From positions 124,001-188,000 of the forward strand of contig NZ_JAIEUI010000007.1 in NCBI RefSeq assembly GCF_022234545.1: a DNA stretch of 64,000 nt, in the 5' to 3' direction. Shown here piece by piece: positions 35,730 through 44,598 of this stretch. Under the pieces are notes generated by a model. That model did not search any database and was not told the DNA's origin. It saw nothing but the letters and a program-made list of their open reading frames with translations. Each line of letters opens with the position of its first letter. Position 1 is the stretch's first letter. This DNA comes from Paenibacillus piscarius. GTDB taxonomy: Bacteria; Bacillota; Bacilli; Paenibacillales; Paenibacillaceae. Position numbers and translations under genes: made by a program.

Positions 35730-36851
35730 CTACAGCGGCAGCTCGTTCACATACTCCGGTGCCGAGACCGGCTGACCGTAATCGATGTTGTTGGTGCCCT
35801 TGACCGTCTCTTTGCCGTTCAGGCGGATCTGCACCAGCGAATCCTCTGTATTCTGGGCCACCGTCAGCACGACCGATTCCAGCATCTCCTCGGGAATGCT
35901 TGTGCTGCCTTCGAACATGTCATCCTTCAGTGATACAGTAACTACGCCGTTCTGCCCGGCCTTGACGGAATCCACCACCGTTCCCTGCGTCATGACCATC
36001 TCCAGGCCGTTCTCCGACTGCGGTCCGGCAATCAGCTCGCTGAGGGCAGCCTTCACCGCATCCCCGCCTGCGGGTACAAAACGCGTAACCGGAACATAAT
36101 ACTGATGCTTCCCATCCGGCGAGGCTGCGGCAAAATACACGGTGACCGCACTGGAGTTCATCATCAGCGCGTTGTGCTTGGACAGATTAATGCCCATCGT
36201 CCGTGTCAGCGGCCGGTCCAGCGGAGTGCCCTGCAGCGGCATTTCAGTAAGCTTGCGGCCATCGACCCAGAGCTGGACGCCCTTGATGTCGTCCTGCCCG
36301 GTCAGCGTCCAGGTGAGCGCTTCGAGTATTTTGCGTTCATCTGCAGGATCATAGTCTGTGAATGCCGAGTTGAACTCCACAATGGCCACCTGATCCTGGC
36401 CGATTGACACATCCTTCACTTCTGTTCCGGCGGGCAGTACGCCCTGGAAGCCTTCCGGCAGGGCCGCAGCATAGTCCCCCTTGCTGACCAGCGCTGTAAG
36501 CGAATCCTTCAGCATCGCCTGGTCTCCCGCTTGCGGAAGCGCCAGCGATACCGGAGCCAGCAGGCCGTTCTGATCCTCCAGGTACACGGTGGTCCGTTCC
36601 CCGGACGCAGCGGCTGTTCCTGCATCCTTCACTTCCGCTGCTGTCTTCTCTTCATCCTGGGAGACAGGTCCGAATACTCCCGTATCTGCCGTGCTCTCGC
36701 CGCTGACCTGCAGCATTTGCGCTTCTACCTCAGCCGGAGGCGGGTCCACCGCAGCCGATTCCGAACCGAACAAGCTGCAACCGGAGAGCACCAGAGGGAC
36801 GGCCAACAGGCAAGCCGCGGAGATTCCGCGGATATGTTTCACAGGCTTCAT
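35730..36851 (-). CDS. gerM: Germination/sporulation lipoprotein GerM (two GerMN domains)
   Basis: 373 residues from the ATG at 36851. The lipobox VLSGCSLFG gives a lipoprotein. Two GerMN-type repeats are visible: about residues 90-200 (TTVYLEDQNGLLAPVSLALP ... LTALVSKGDYAAALPEGFQG) and about 230-345 (VTVYFAAASPDGKHQYYVPVT ... LSELIAGPQSENG). In B. subtilis GerM acts in forespore engulfment and germination. Gene order gerM-rph-rdgB matches B. subtilis, which supports the call. Confidence 0.92.
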   Translation of the reverse strand: MKPVKHIRGISAACLLAVPLVLSGCSLFGSESAAVDPPPAEVEAQMLQVSGESTADTGVFGPVSQDEEKTAAEVKDAGTAAASGERTTVYLEDQNGLLAPVSLALPQAGDQAMLKDSLTALVSKGDYAAALPEGFQGVLPAGTEVKDVSIGQDQVAIVEFNSAFTDYDPADERKILEALTWTLTGQDDIKGVQLWVDGRKLTEMPLQGTPLDRPLTRTMGINLSKHNALMMNSSAVTVYFAAASPDGKHQYYVPVTRFVPAGGDAVKAALSELIAGPQSENGLEMVMTQGTVVDSVKAGQNGVVTVSLKDDMFEGSTSIPEEMLESVVLTVAQNTEDSLVQIRLNGKETVKGTNNIDYGQPVSAPEYVNELPL

Positions 36852-37109
36852 CAATCTTCATTACCCCTTTCAAGGCTAAGATCAGTTTGTACTGCTATGT
36901 ATACGAGCCCTGTGTCCAAAAAATAACAACAGCTTATCCTAAAATGTATAAGGCTTGTCCGTTCATTCACCTGCTGCTGTCTCCTGTCACAGCACATAGG
37001 CGTGCCGCTGAGTCCGGCCACTTCTGGACATCGGTCTGCTGCTTGCGTACAATCTAGTACATACCGGTATCTAAGCGAACATAACCCACTTACAAATGGA
37101 GGACTTCCC

Positions 37110-37709
37110 ATGACCGATGCCAAAATTCCTTACAGCCTTAACAGCAAAGCCGTTGCCGAAGCCACCCGTTACTGGCTGCACAAGCGCGGGGTCACCCTGG
37201 AGGAGATTGCCGAGCTTGTCATGATGCTGCAGAAGAAGTACTATCCGGGCCTGACCATGGAAGAATGTATTCACAACGTGGAGATGGTGCTCAGCAAGCG
37301 CGAGGTGCAGAATGCAGTGCTGACCGGCATCCAGCTCGATGTATTGGCGGAAGAGGGCAAGCTGTTCTCCCCGCTGCAGGATATGATTGAGAATGACGAA
37401 GGCTTGTATGGAGTGGACGAGATTCTCGCCTTCTCCATCGTTAATGTGTACGGAAGCATCGGCTTCACCAACTACGGCTATGTGGACAAGCTGAAGCCGG
37501 GTGTGCTGGAGAGGCTGAATGACAAGTCTACCGGCGAGGTGCACACGTATCTGGACGACATCGTCGGTGCGGTGGCCGCAGCTGCCAGCAGCCGGATTGC
37601 CCACCGCAAGCAGGCGGAACGTGAACAGGAGCTGGGCCAGCCCCATGCCCCGGAGGATGTGGAGGAAGCGGCACGGCGCAGTGCACTTGAGGACACGGAG
37701 CCGGAATAA
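37110..37709 (+). CDS. Phosphatidylglycerophosphatase A-like protein (YutG type)
   Basis: 199 residues from the ATG at 37110 (GGAGG six bases upstream). Sequence features typical of the soluble Firmicute PgpA homologues: KAVAEATRYWLHKRGVTLEEIAELV, YYPGLTMEECIHNVEMVLSKREVQNAVLTGI and LYGVDEILAFSIVNVYGSIGFTNYGYVDK. The enzyme family removes phosphate from phosphatidylglycerol-phosphate, although the role of YutG itself is less certain. A charged C-terminal tail of about 40 residues is extra. It is followed after 39 bases by an unknown gene on the same strand. Confidence 0.85.
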   Translation: MTDAKIPYSLNSKAVAEATRYWLHKRGVTLEEIAELVMMLQKKYYPGLTMEECIHNVEMVLSKREVQNAVLTGIQLDVLAEEGKLFSPLQDMIENDEGLYGVDEILAFSIVNVYGSIGFTNYGYVDKLKPGVLERLNDKSTGEVHTYLDDIVGAVAAAASSRIAHRKQAEREQELGQPHAPEDVEEAARRSALEDTEPE

Positions 37710-37748
37710 GCCAATTGACCATATACAGTAGAGAGGTGCGAAGTACGC

Positions 37749-38549
37749 ATGAGTTATTCGTTCGTAGTGGAGCCTTTGGCTATCCAGGATTTTGAGAGTG
37801 AAGACGAATTAATTGAACGGTGCAAGGAATGGAATCTGCTGTCCGGGTCTGCGACCCGGCCCAAGACCTATCAGTACAAGCGGCAGGGCCTGTCCCTGCC
37901 TTGTGAAATTGTAGGCTACGTGGACAATCAGACGGTGGTCATCCAGTTCGAGAACAAGCAGCAGCACTGCATCCACCCGGCCTATCTGAAGGAAATGCAG
38001 ACGGCCAGCTTCGGCCAGCGCGGATTCTCGGCGGTCGAGGCGAAGACGGAGGATCAGGAAGAGGGCGCGGAGGCGCATAGTGAAGACGGGCTCGGGGAGA
38101 GTGACGCTGCAAAAGTGAGCGCGGTGAGCGACGTTGCTGAAGTGAGCGCAGGGAGTGAAGCTGGTGCAGGTAGCGCAGCTTCTGCGACGCAAGCTGCTGC
38201 TGAGAGCAAGCCGCCGAAGCCAGCCGCCAAAAAGAAGGCAGCCCTGCAGCTCCCTGAGGACAAGCTCAAGATTACGGCAGTGGTCAAGGAGTTCACCACG
38301 GTGCCGAACCATTTCTCGGATAACGACGACGAGGTCATCATCTATGAAGGGATCACCATCGAGGGACATGATCTGCCCATCGAAGAGGTCTGGTCCAGCC
38401 ACAGCGCCACGCTGAAGAAGCTGGAGCTGAAGGAGGGCGACCGTCTCTCCTGCGAAGCCAAGATCGTAGCCAAGAAGCTCACCCAGCACCCGGTCAAATA
38501 CAAAATCAACAACCCCTCCAAGCTCCAAGTCATCCCGCCGGAGGAATAG
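37749..38549 (+). CDS. Unknown two-domain protein with low-complexity linker
   Basis: 266 residues. An N-terminal domain of about 95 residues (SFVVEPLAIQDFESEDELIERCKEW ... IVGYVDNQTVVIQFENKQ) is followed by an Ala/Ser/Glu/Gly-rich linker (about 100-165) and a C-terminal beta-rich domain (LKITAVVKEFTTVPNHFSDNDDEVIIYEGI ... SCEAKIVAKKLTQHPV). No signal peptide. The linker DNA is repetitive (GTGAGCG and AGCGCAG words), suggesting expansion by slippage. It lies 39 bases after the pgpA-like gene. I do not recognise either domain. Confidence 0.75.
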   Translation: MSYSFVVEPLAIQDFESEDELIERCKEWNLLSGSATRPKTYQYKRQGLSLPCEIVGYVDNQTVVIQFENKQQHCIHPAYLKEMQTASFGQRGFSAVEAKTEDQEEGAEAHSEDGLGESDAAKVSAVSDVAEVSAGSEAGAGSAASATQAAAESKPPKPAAKKKAALQLPEDKLKITAVVKEFTTVPNHFSDNDDEVIIYEGITIEGHDLPIEEVWSSHSATLKKLELKEGDRLSCEAKIVAKKLTQHPVKYKINNPSKLQVIPPEE

Positions 38550-38585
38550 GAACGCTGGATGGGGACCAGGTGATAGACAACAAAG

Positions 38586-38632
38586 ATAGGGCCGCCGAGC
38601 ATGGACTTTAGTCTGTGCTTTGGCGGCCCTAT
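38586..38632 (+). terminator. Terminator-like hairpin after the unknown gene
   Basis: ATAGGGCCGCC and GGCGGCCCTAT form a perfect 11-bp stem around an internal GCAT/TGTGC stem. It is followed by a weak T tract (ATATACG). Confidence 0.65.
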
Positions 38633-38647
38633 ATACGTCCAGCTGCG

Positions 38648-38803
38648 GGATTCGGGTGCACTTGTGCTCCACATTTCTGCGCACAGCCCACTTTCGGCGG
38701 ATTCGGGTGCACTATTGCTCCTCATTCGCCCATCCAGCCAACTATCCACGAATTCAGGTGCACTTGTGCTCCACATTTCTGCGCACAGCCTACTTTCGCC
38801 TTA
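38648..38803 (+). repeat. 51-bp tandem repeat, three copies
   Basis: ATTCGGGTGCACTTGTGCTCC begins at 650, 701 and 752 (offsets from 38000), each copy continuing with ACATTTCTGCGCACAGCC in the first and third. The second copy is more diverged (CTCATTCGCCCATCCAGCC). It directly precedes the fourth 182-bp element. The period is a multiple of three, but no start or ribosome site supports translation. Confidence 0.8.
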
Positions 38804-38813
38804 TCATAGCGCT

Positions 38814-38996
38814 GACGGACTGGGAGGACGCTATTTAGTTGTTCAAGACCCATTATATGCCTGCCGCGGACTGAAGAGCCGTTATCGAGCCATTTGGAGC
38901 ACAAATTTCAGTACAGCAGGTTAGCTAAGGGCCTCTGAGTCCGCACGACATGCAAAAGGAGGCTGTTGGCCCGAAATAACGTCCTCCCTGTCCGCA
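38814..38996 (+). repeat. 182-bp dispersed element, copy 4 (four arms, ++--)
   Basis: Arms at 38814-38836 and 38865-38885 (plus) and 38924-38945 and 38973-38996 (minus). The centre CCATTTGGAGCACAAA matches the other copies. Sequence is more diverged than copies 1 and 2, but the arm order and total length (183 bp) are conserved. Confidence 0.8.
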
Positions 38997-39179
38997 TAGC
39001 CGCGGGTGAGCGGGGCGCGGGTGAGCGGGGAATGTGAATTATCTTCGCAGGATGCAGGTGGTGATGCAGTTGATGCAGGTGGTGCCATTGTCCCAGCCGC
39101 CTCGCCGCCGTGAACAGCAAGCCACCGACCGTGCCGCCTCCGTCTTGGCGACCTGGCACCGCCCACTCCCCCAGCCGCC
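38997..39179. other. Repeat-rich spacer downstream of the MBL-fold gene
   Basis: Contains a 15-bp direct repeat (GCGGGTGAGCGGGGC) at about 39001-39031 and repeated GATGCAGGTGGT words at about 39050-39090. No gene is supported. Confidence 0.5.
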
Positions 39180-40175
39180 TCAATCCACCGCTGCGAACAG
39201 CAGGCTGCCGCCCGCGCTGTCCGCGATCTCGGCGGCCCGCCCCCGCCGCACCAGCTCCGCCAGGTGCGCCAGCGCTTCGCTCATCGCGAAGCGCATCTGA
39301 TGCGCCGTCGTGACCCGGCTGCGGAACAACCCCTCGCAGACGGCGAACCCGCTCCGCGGCCCGTCTGCAAGCAGAGCGGCTGCTGTATCCAGCCGCTCCT
39401 CATGGTGCCGGAGCAGGCTGTCCGCCCGCGCCGTGAAGGCCTGGAACGGTTCCCGGTGGCCCGGGAACGCCAGGGTAACCGGCAGGCTGCGCAGCTCGCG
39501 CAGCCCTTCGATGAACGTCTGCAGCGGCTGCGGATCGCTGCCCGGCTGCAGGCCGACATTGGGCGAGATCTGCGGCAGCACCGCATCGCCGCACAGAATC
39601 TGCCCGCTGCCGGCGTGGTAGAACGACACATGCCCCGGGGCATGGCCGCCGGTGACGATGGGCTGCCACTTGCGGCTGCCCATCACGAACGGCTCCGAGG
39701 CATTAAGGTAGGTGACCTCCGGCTGCGGGGTCACCTCCGGCAGGAACTGCTCCAGATGCTCACGGATGCCCGTGAGCCACGCCTCCGGCATCCCGTGCTG
39801 CCGGAACAGGAGCGGCAGCGCCTCGTTCAGAATTGCACCGCTGCCCCAGGCCAGTCCGGCTTCGGCATGAGCCTGCTGACTCATCCACACCCGCGCCCCG
39901 CTGCGGTCTTGCAGCCAGCCCGCAAGGCCGTAATGGTCGGGATGATGGTGGGTGACCACGATATCCCGCACCTGTGTCCAGGTCAGGCCCATAGCCTCCA
40001 GCACCCCTTGCCAGGCAAGCTCGGCATCCGGTGTATGCGGCCCCGGGTCAATCACTGTCACTTGGCCGTCCCGGTCCGGCAGAATATAGCTGTTCACCTG
40101 GCGCAGCGGCGGCCTCATCGGCACGGACACCTGAACTATGCCGCCTTCCCAGGATTGAATGATCTCCTTGCTCAA
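39180..40175 (-). CDS. Metallo-beta-lactamase-fold hydrolase
   Basis: About 331 residues from a TTG at 40175 behind GGAGGCGGAGGAG; an upstream in-frame GTG at 40214 would add a Gly/Arg-rich tail that overlaps this site. The zinc motif IVVTHHHPDHYGLAG (HxHxDH), then GGHAPGHVSFYH and LCGDAVLPQISPN, mark the MBL fold as in glyoxalase II/LACTB2-like proteins. A C-terminal helical domain contains a last His pair (LRHHEERLD). The substrate is unknown. It is 41 bases after the methyltransferase gene and likely co-transcribed. Confidence 0.88.
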   Translation of the reverse strand: MSKEIIQSWEGGIVQVSVPMRPPLRQVNSYILPDRDGQVTVIDPGPHTPDAELAWQGVLEAMGLTWTQVRDIVVTHHHPDHYGLAGWLQDRSGARVWMSQQAHAEAGLAWGSGAILNEALPLLFRQHGMPEAWLTGIREHLEQFLPEVTPQPEVTYLNASEPFVMGSRKWQPIVTGGHAPGHVSFYHAGSGQILCGDAVLPQISPNVGLQPGSDPQPLQTFIEGLRELRSLPVTLAFPGHREPFQAFTARADSLLRHHEERLDTAAALLADGPRSGFAVCEGLFRSRVTTAHQMRFAMSEALAHLAELVRRGRAAEIADSAGGSLLFAAVD

Positions 40176-40215
40176 GTCTCCTCCGCCTCCTCTAAGCCCT
40201 CTTCCCCGCACCATA

Positions 40216-40953
40216 TCAGGGTCTCACTCCCGTGAAAATCATCCGCCGCGAATTCTCCGCGTCATAGCTGCTCTCGTCATAACTGCCGTGAACGGCTTCC
40301 AGCTTCAGTCCGGCGGCGGAAATCAGGCTGCGGAAATCCTCTAGGGTGTACAGCTTCACCCGCTCCTGATACTTGCGGGGCGGACCGCCGGCTTGCTTCG
40401 ACGTCAGCCGGATCTCCTTCTTCACGTACCCGTGCTCAATCCGGCGCGATTCATCGATCAGAGTATCCCCGTCCTCCCGGACGGAGTGGGGGACCAGATG
40501 TTCCGTAACGTAAGCGGGATTCAAGAAGTCAATGATGAACCGTCCTCCAGGCTTCAGCATCCGGAAGACCTCCTTCAGCACCTTGACCTGCTCCTCATCC
40601 TCTTCGAAATACCCGAAGGAGGTGAACAGATTGACCACGGCATCAAAGCCCCCGTCAAGCGGAAGCTCACGCATATCCGAGCGTATCCAGGTGACCTTGT
40701 CCGCACCTTCCTGCGCCCGCGCCTCACGGAGCAGCACCTCGGACAGATCTACACCGGTGACCTCGTACCCCGCCTGTGACAAGGCCAGCGAATGGCGGCC
40801 CATACCGCAGCACAGATCAAGCACCCGGGCACCTTGGGGCAGGTCCAGCCACTGGATCATCCGCTCCACCTCATGGCGCGCGCCGCAGAAATCTCTGTGT
40901 CTGTATACGATCAGATAATCCTCGCCAAAGCTTGTTTCATACCACTCACTCAT
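40216..40953 (-). CDS. SAM-dependent methyltransferase
   Basis: 245 residues from ATG 40953 (GGAGGG ten bases upstream). The SAM site ARVLDLCCGMGRHSLALSQAG (about residue 48) is followed by VTGVDLSEVLL, FDAVVNLFTSFGYF and MLKPGGRFIIDFLNP. The DLCCGMGRHS form is that of the YjjT/cyclopropane-like group of small-molecule methyltransferases. The substrate is unknown. It precedes the MBL-fold gene on the same strand, probably as a two-gene operon. Confidence 0.88.
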   Translation of the reverse strand: MSEWYETSFGEDYLIVYRHRDFCGARHEVERMIQWLDLPQGARVLDLCCGMGRHSLALSQAGYEVTGVDLSEVLLREARAQEGADKVTWIRSDMRELPLDGGFDAVVNLFTSFGYFEEDEEQVKVLKEVFRMLKPGGRFIIDFLNPAYVTEHLVPHSVREDGDTLIDESRRIEHGYVKKEIRLTSKQAGGPPRKYQERVKLYTLEDFRSLISAAGLKLEAVHGSYDESSYDAENSRRMIFTGVRP

Positions 40954-41103
40954 CTCTCGGACTCCCTCCACAGCCTGCTTCACCGCACGGGCTTATCTCT
41001 AATTAACGCCTATTGTACCGTCTTTTTCCTTAGAAACCTAGCAAAGTCACAGACCTGCAACAGATAAAAGCGAATTCAACCCATAAGGCTGCACAGCACA
41101 AAC

Positions 41104-41139
41104 AGCGGCAGCCCCGATCATCCGACCGGGGCTGCCGCT
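41104..41139 (-). terminator. Terminator of the GH13 gene
   Basis: AGCGGCAGCCCCG and CGGGGCTGCCGCT form a perfect 13-bp stem around a 10-base loop. On the minus strand it is followed by GTTTGTG. Confidence 0.75.
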
Positions 41140-41163
41140 GCTCACAGGCTTTTATCAGCACTC

Positions 41164-42867
41164 CTAGGAACCTTTGCTTAAGCGCTGGAGATACACGCGC
41201 GCTTCATATGGGCAAAGCTTCAGCTCACTCAGATCCTCCCCCCTCGCCGGCGGATAATTGGAGATCAGCAGCTCCAGCTGCTCGGCCGGACGGAAGTCCT
41301 CCGGCAGCGTGAATACCGGCTCATGCCCGAAGAAATTCAGAATAACGAGCAGGCGCTGGTCCTCCAGCGTCCGCGAGTACGCATAGATTTCCGGATGATC
41401 CTCCAGCAGCAGCTCATATTCACCGTAGACAATGACCTGATGCTTTTTACGGAGCTGAATCAGCTTCTTGTAGTAATTGTAGATGGAATCCGGGTCCTTG
41501 ACGCTGCTGGCGGCATTGATCTCTCTGGAGTTGGAGTTGACTCTGATCCAGGGGGTGCCTGCCGTGAAGCCGCCCTCGTCGCTGTCATCCCATTGCATCG
41601 GCGTGCGGGCATTGTCCCGGCTTTTGGTGTGGATGGCGGCCATGATATCAGCTTCGGGCACGCCGTTCTTGCGCTTTTCCTCATAATAGTTGAGCGTCTC
41701 CACATCCCGGTAATCATCAATCGACTCGAATGCCACATTCGTCATCCCCAGCTCCTCCCCCTGATAGATATAGGGAGTGCCTTCGAGCATGTGGACGAAG
41801 GTGGCGAGCATTTTGGCCGACGGAATGCGGTAATAGAGATCATCTCCGAACCGCGAGACCGCGCGCGGCTGGTCATGGTTGTTCAAGTAATTAGCATTCC
41901 AGCCCCGGTTATGGAGCACGGTCTGCCAGTTGCTGATAATCGCCTTAAGGTCCGCCAGCTTCCAGGGCACCACATCCCACTTCCCGCTGCCCGGCGAAGC
42001 CGCATCCAGGTTCATATGCTCGAATTGAAACGTCATATTCAGCTCGCGCCGCCCGTCCCCGACATAATCCAGCGCCTCCTCGGGCCCTAGCCCAGAGGTC
42101 TCTCCTACCGTCATGATGTCGTAGTAATAGAGCACCTGGTCATGCAGATTCTGCAGCAGGGTATGCACGTGGTCCAGGTTCGAGAACATATCATAAGCCC
42201 GCACCGTCGGGGTTCCGGCAGGATTCAGGGCATCCGGGTAGCCTTCCGCCTTCACGATATGGGCAATCGCATCGAACCGGAAGCCATCCACCCCCTTCTT
42301 CAGCCACCACTGCACCATCTCGTGCAGCTTGTCGATGACCGCCGGATTCTCCCAGTTGAGATCGGGCTGGAACCGGGAGTACAGGTGCAGATAATACTCA
42401 TCCGTCCGGGGGTCCAGCTCCCAGACCGAGCCGCTGAAATAGGATTCCCAGTTGTTCGGGGGCCCGCCGTTTTTGCCTTTGCGCCAGATATAATAGTCAC
42501 GCTTGGGATTGTCCTTCGAGCTTCTCGACTCAACGAACCACGGGTGCTCATGCGAGGTATGGTTCAGCACCAGGTCCATCATCAGCTTCATGCCGCGGGA
42601 ATGCATGTCGCGCAGCAGCTCATCGAAATCCGCCATCGTGCCGAATTCCTTCATAATGTCGCAATAATCGCTGATATCATAGCCGTTGTCGTGGTTCGGC
42701 GATTTATAAATCGGGCAGACCCAGATCACATCCACCCCAAGGTCCTGCAGATAATCCAGCTTCGATATGATGCCGCGCAGATCTCCAATCCCGTCCCCGT
42801 TACTGTCCATGAAGCTGATCGGATAAATCTGGTACACGACGCACTCTTTCCACCATTTGGGGTTCAC
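41164..42867 (-). CDS. GH13 alpha-glucosidase (oligo-1,6-glucosidase type)
   Basis: 567 residues from a GTG start behind GGAGGG. The family opening WWKECVVYQIYPISFMDSNGDGIGDL is clear. Conserved regions: DLVLNHTSHEHPWF, GFRFDAIAHI (nucleophile Asp at about 199), TVGETSGLG (acid/base Glu at about 254) and LNNHDQPR (about 330). The DGIGDL calcium loop is present. It hydrolyses isomaltose and related oligosaccharides in the cytoplasm; trehalose-6-phosphate hydrolase is the main alternative. Single gene. Confidence 0.92.
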   Translation of the reverse strand: MNPKWWKECVVYQIYPISFMDSNGDGIGDLRGIISKLDYLQDLGVDVIWVCPIYKSPNHDNGYDISDYCDIMKEFGTMADFDELLRDMHSRGMKLMMDLVLNHTSHEHPWFVESRSSKDNPKRDYYIWRKGKNGGPPNNWESYFSGSVWELDPRTDEYYLHLYSRFQPDLNWENPAVIDKLHEMVQWWLKKGVDGFRFDAIAHIVKAEGYPDALNPAGTPTVRAYDMFSNLDHVHTLLQNLHDQVLYYYDIMTVGETSGLGPEEALDYVGDGRRELNMTFQFEHMNLDAASPGSGKWDVVPWKLADLKAIISNWQTVLHNRGWNANYLNNHDQPRAVSRFGDDLYYRIPSAKMLATFVHMLEGTPYIYQGEELGMTNVAFESIDDYRDVETLNYYEEKRKNGVPEADIMAAIHTKSRDNARTPMQWDDSDEGGFTAGTPWIRVNSNSREINAASSVKDPDSIYNYYKKLIQLRKKHQVIVYGEYELLLEDHPEIYAYSRTLEDQRLLVILNFFGHEPVFTLPEDFRPAEQLELLISNYPPARGEDLSELKLCPYEARVYLQRLSKGS

Positions 42868-42966
42868 TTCAGATTCCCTCCGCTCTTTCGTTCCTGTTGT
42901 GTAAGATATTTAATATATCTTAACCACACTGGCTGAAGAGAATAACAACAGGGCCGAAGAATCCGC

Positions 42967-43031
42967 CAAAATAACCTCACAAAGCGGGGGCTTCGATGAT
43001 GAATCAGGTACTTTGCGGGCGGGGACGCCAA
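42967..43031 (+). repeat. About 65-bp dispersed repeat, left copy (nif-flanking)
   Basis: CAAAATAACCTCACAAAGCG, about 22 variable bases, then TCAGGTACTTTGCGGG and GGGACGCCAAA. It matches 55814-55880 in direct orientation. CACAAAG and CTTTG can pair, so a stem with a loop of about 30 bases is possible. Confidence 0.75.
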
Positions 43032-43059
43032 AACAAAAAAATTCTTATCTATCAAGTGG

Positions 43060-43096
43060 AAACGGCTTTGCCGTCCTTTTAAAGGACGGTACCGTT
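43060..43096. other. Strong hairpin without T tract
   Basis: AAACGG, CCGTCCTTT, AAAGGACGG and ACCGTTT pair to form a long interrupted stem. It lies between nifV and the GH13 gene. It could end nif transcription or act in the leader of the GH13 gene. Confidence 0.5.
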
Positions 43097-43455
43097 TCGG
43101 CGAGAAATAGAAGGATAATGTACAGTGTGAAACATATACATTCTTATATTTGAACAAAAATCATCCTAACGGATGAACGAGATTACCTTCGAGTGAACAC
43201 AATGGATGCTGTTTTTGCCATACATTCGGAGCATTTGGTCCGGTTGCCGTTGTACCATCCAATTTCTACACACACCTTTCCCACTGCAGCAGCAGGAAAC
43301 TATTGTTTCCTATACAACAAAAAAGCCGCGCCCGCCCTCCCCAAGGAAGACCGCCGCAGCCGCAATATCATTAAATATTATAGCCGTTCAGCTTAATACT
43401 GATCGCCTGTACACAAAGGCTTAAGCCGGACTATCAGCTTCCATATAATAGACCT
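43097..43455. other. Intergenic region downstream of nifV
   Basis: No supported gene. On the minus strand a GC-rich stretch ending in GCGCGGCTTTTTTG (about 43318-43372) could be an imperfect terminator for the nif operon, but its stem has many mismatches. Confidence 0.4.
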
Positions 43456-44598
43456 CTACACCGCATTCTGCGCACGCTGCTGCTCCTCCATCAGCCATTG
43501 CACCAGCATGTACTCCGGTACGGTGCTTTTGAAGGCTTCCGCGTAGGCGCGTACCTTCTCCAGCAGGCGGCCCGCTGTCTCATGGCTGACCTCAAGCCCC
43601 CGCTGCTCCAGCACATGCGTCACCCCTCCGCTGCCGGAATGCTTGCCGAGCACGAAGCGGTGGGCCCGCCCGATCTCGGCCGGATCGAAGGACTGATAGG
43701 TCGCCTGCTCCTTCATCAGCCCGTCCACATGAATGCCCGATTCATGGGTGAAGGCAAGCTGTCCCACAATCGGCTTCGCATCGCCGACACTTCGCCCTGA
43801 GGCGGCGATGACCTTGTCCGCGAGGCCCTGAAGCAGGTCCACCCGGACGGCGCATTCCCCGCCGTACAAATAACGCCAGGCCATGGCAACTTCCTCCATG
43901 GCCGCATTGCCGGTCCGCTCCCCGATACCGGCCACCGTGGTGCTGGCCCACACCGCCCCGGCAGCGATACCGCTGAGGGTATTGGCACAGGCCAGGCCGA
44001 AATCATTGTGGCAGTGCACCTCCAGCTCCACATCGCCGGGCACTTCTGCAAGCAGCAGGCGCACCCGGTCTGATATCTGCCCCGGATGATGCACCGAGAC
44101 GGTATCCGCATAGCGGAACCTGCGGATACCTTCCTTGTACAGCGTATTTACCAGCTGGGTCAGGAAGGCCATATCCGCCCGGGAGGCGTCCTCCATGCCG
44201 ACGGACACCGTCATACCCTGCCTCAGCCCGTATTCTGCAGCACGAAGCAGCTTGTTCAGGCCTTCCCCGGACGTCAGCCCCAGCTTGCCCTTCAGCTGAA
44301 TCTCCGACACCGGCAGGGAGACATGGCTCCAATTCACTCCGGTAGCCCTGGCCTTGTCAATATCCGCAGGGACCGACCGGTTCCAGGTCATCAGCTTCAT
44401 CGGCAGCCCCAATGCAGCGATGGCCGCGATGTCCTCCTGCTCCCGCTTGCCCATGGCAGGAATGCCTACCTCTGCCTGCTCTACTCCGCTCTCCGACAGC
44501 AACTTTGCGATTTCCAGCTTTTCCGCCCTCGTGAATGATACCCCAGCCGCCTGTTCACCATCCCTCAGTGTCGTGTCACATAGCTTGAGACGTCTCAC
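43456..44598 (-). CDS. nifV: Homocitrate synthase
   Basis: 380 residues. It starts at a GTG (44598) that overlaps the hesA stop (GTGA), behind GGGAGG. The HMGL-like TIM barrel opens with LCDTTLRDGEQAAGVSF, and later has YADTVSVHHPG, VELEVHCHNDFGLACANTLSG and GERTGNAAMEEV (metal His pair in HCHND). It makes homocitrate from acetyl-CoA and 2-oxoglutarate, the organic ligand of FeMo-cofactor. Last gene of the nif operon. Confidence 0.96.
   Translation of the reverse strand: MRRLKLCDTTLRDGEQAAGVSFTRAEKLEIAKLLSESGVEQAEVGIPAMGKREQEDIAAIAALGLPMKLMTWNRSVPADIDKARATGVNWSHVSLPVSEIQLKGKLGLTSGEGLNKLLRAAEYGLRQGMTVSVGMEDASRADMAFLTQLVNTLYKEGIRRFRYADTVSVHHPGQISDRVRLLLAEVPGDVELEVHCHNDFGLACANTLSGIAAGAVWASTTVAGIGERTGNAAMEEVAMAWRYLYGGECAVRVDLLQGLADKVIAASGRSVGDAKPIVGQLAFTHESGIHVDGLMKEQATYQSFDPAEIGRAHRFVLGKHSGSGGVTHVLEQRGLEVSHETAGRLLEKVRAYAEAFKSTVPEYMLVQWLMEEQQRAQNAV

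Noticed and set aside
38648..38803. CRISPR array or repeat protein
   Set aside because: Three 51-bp units without repeat-spacer structure; translation would lack a start and ribosome site.
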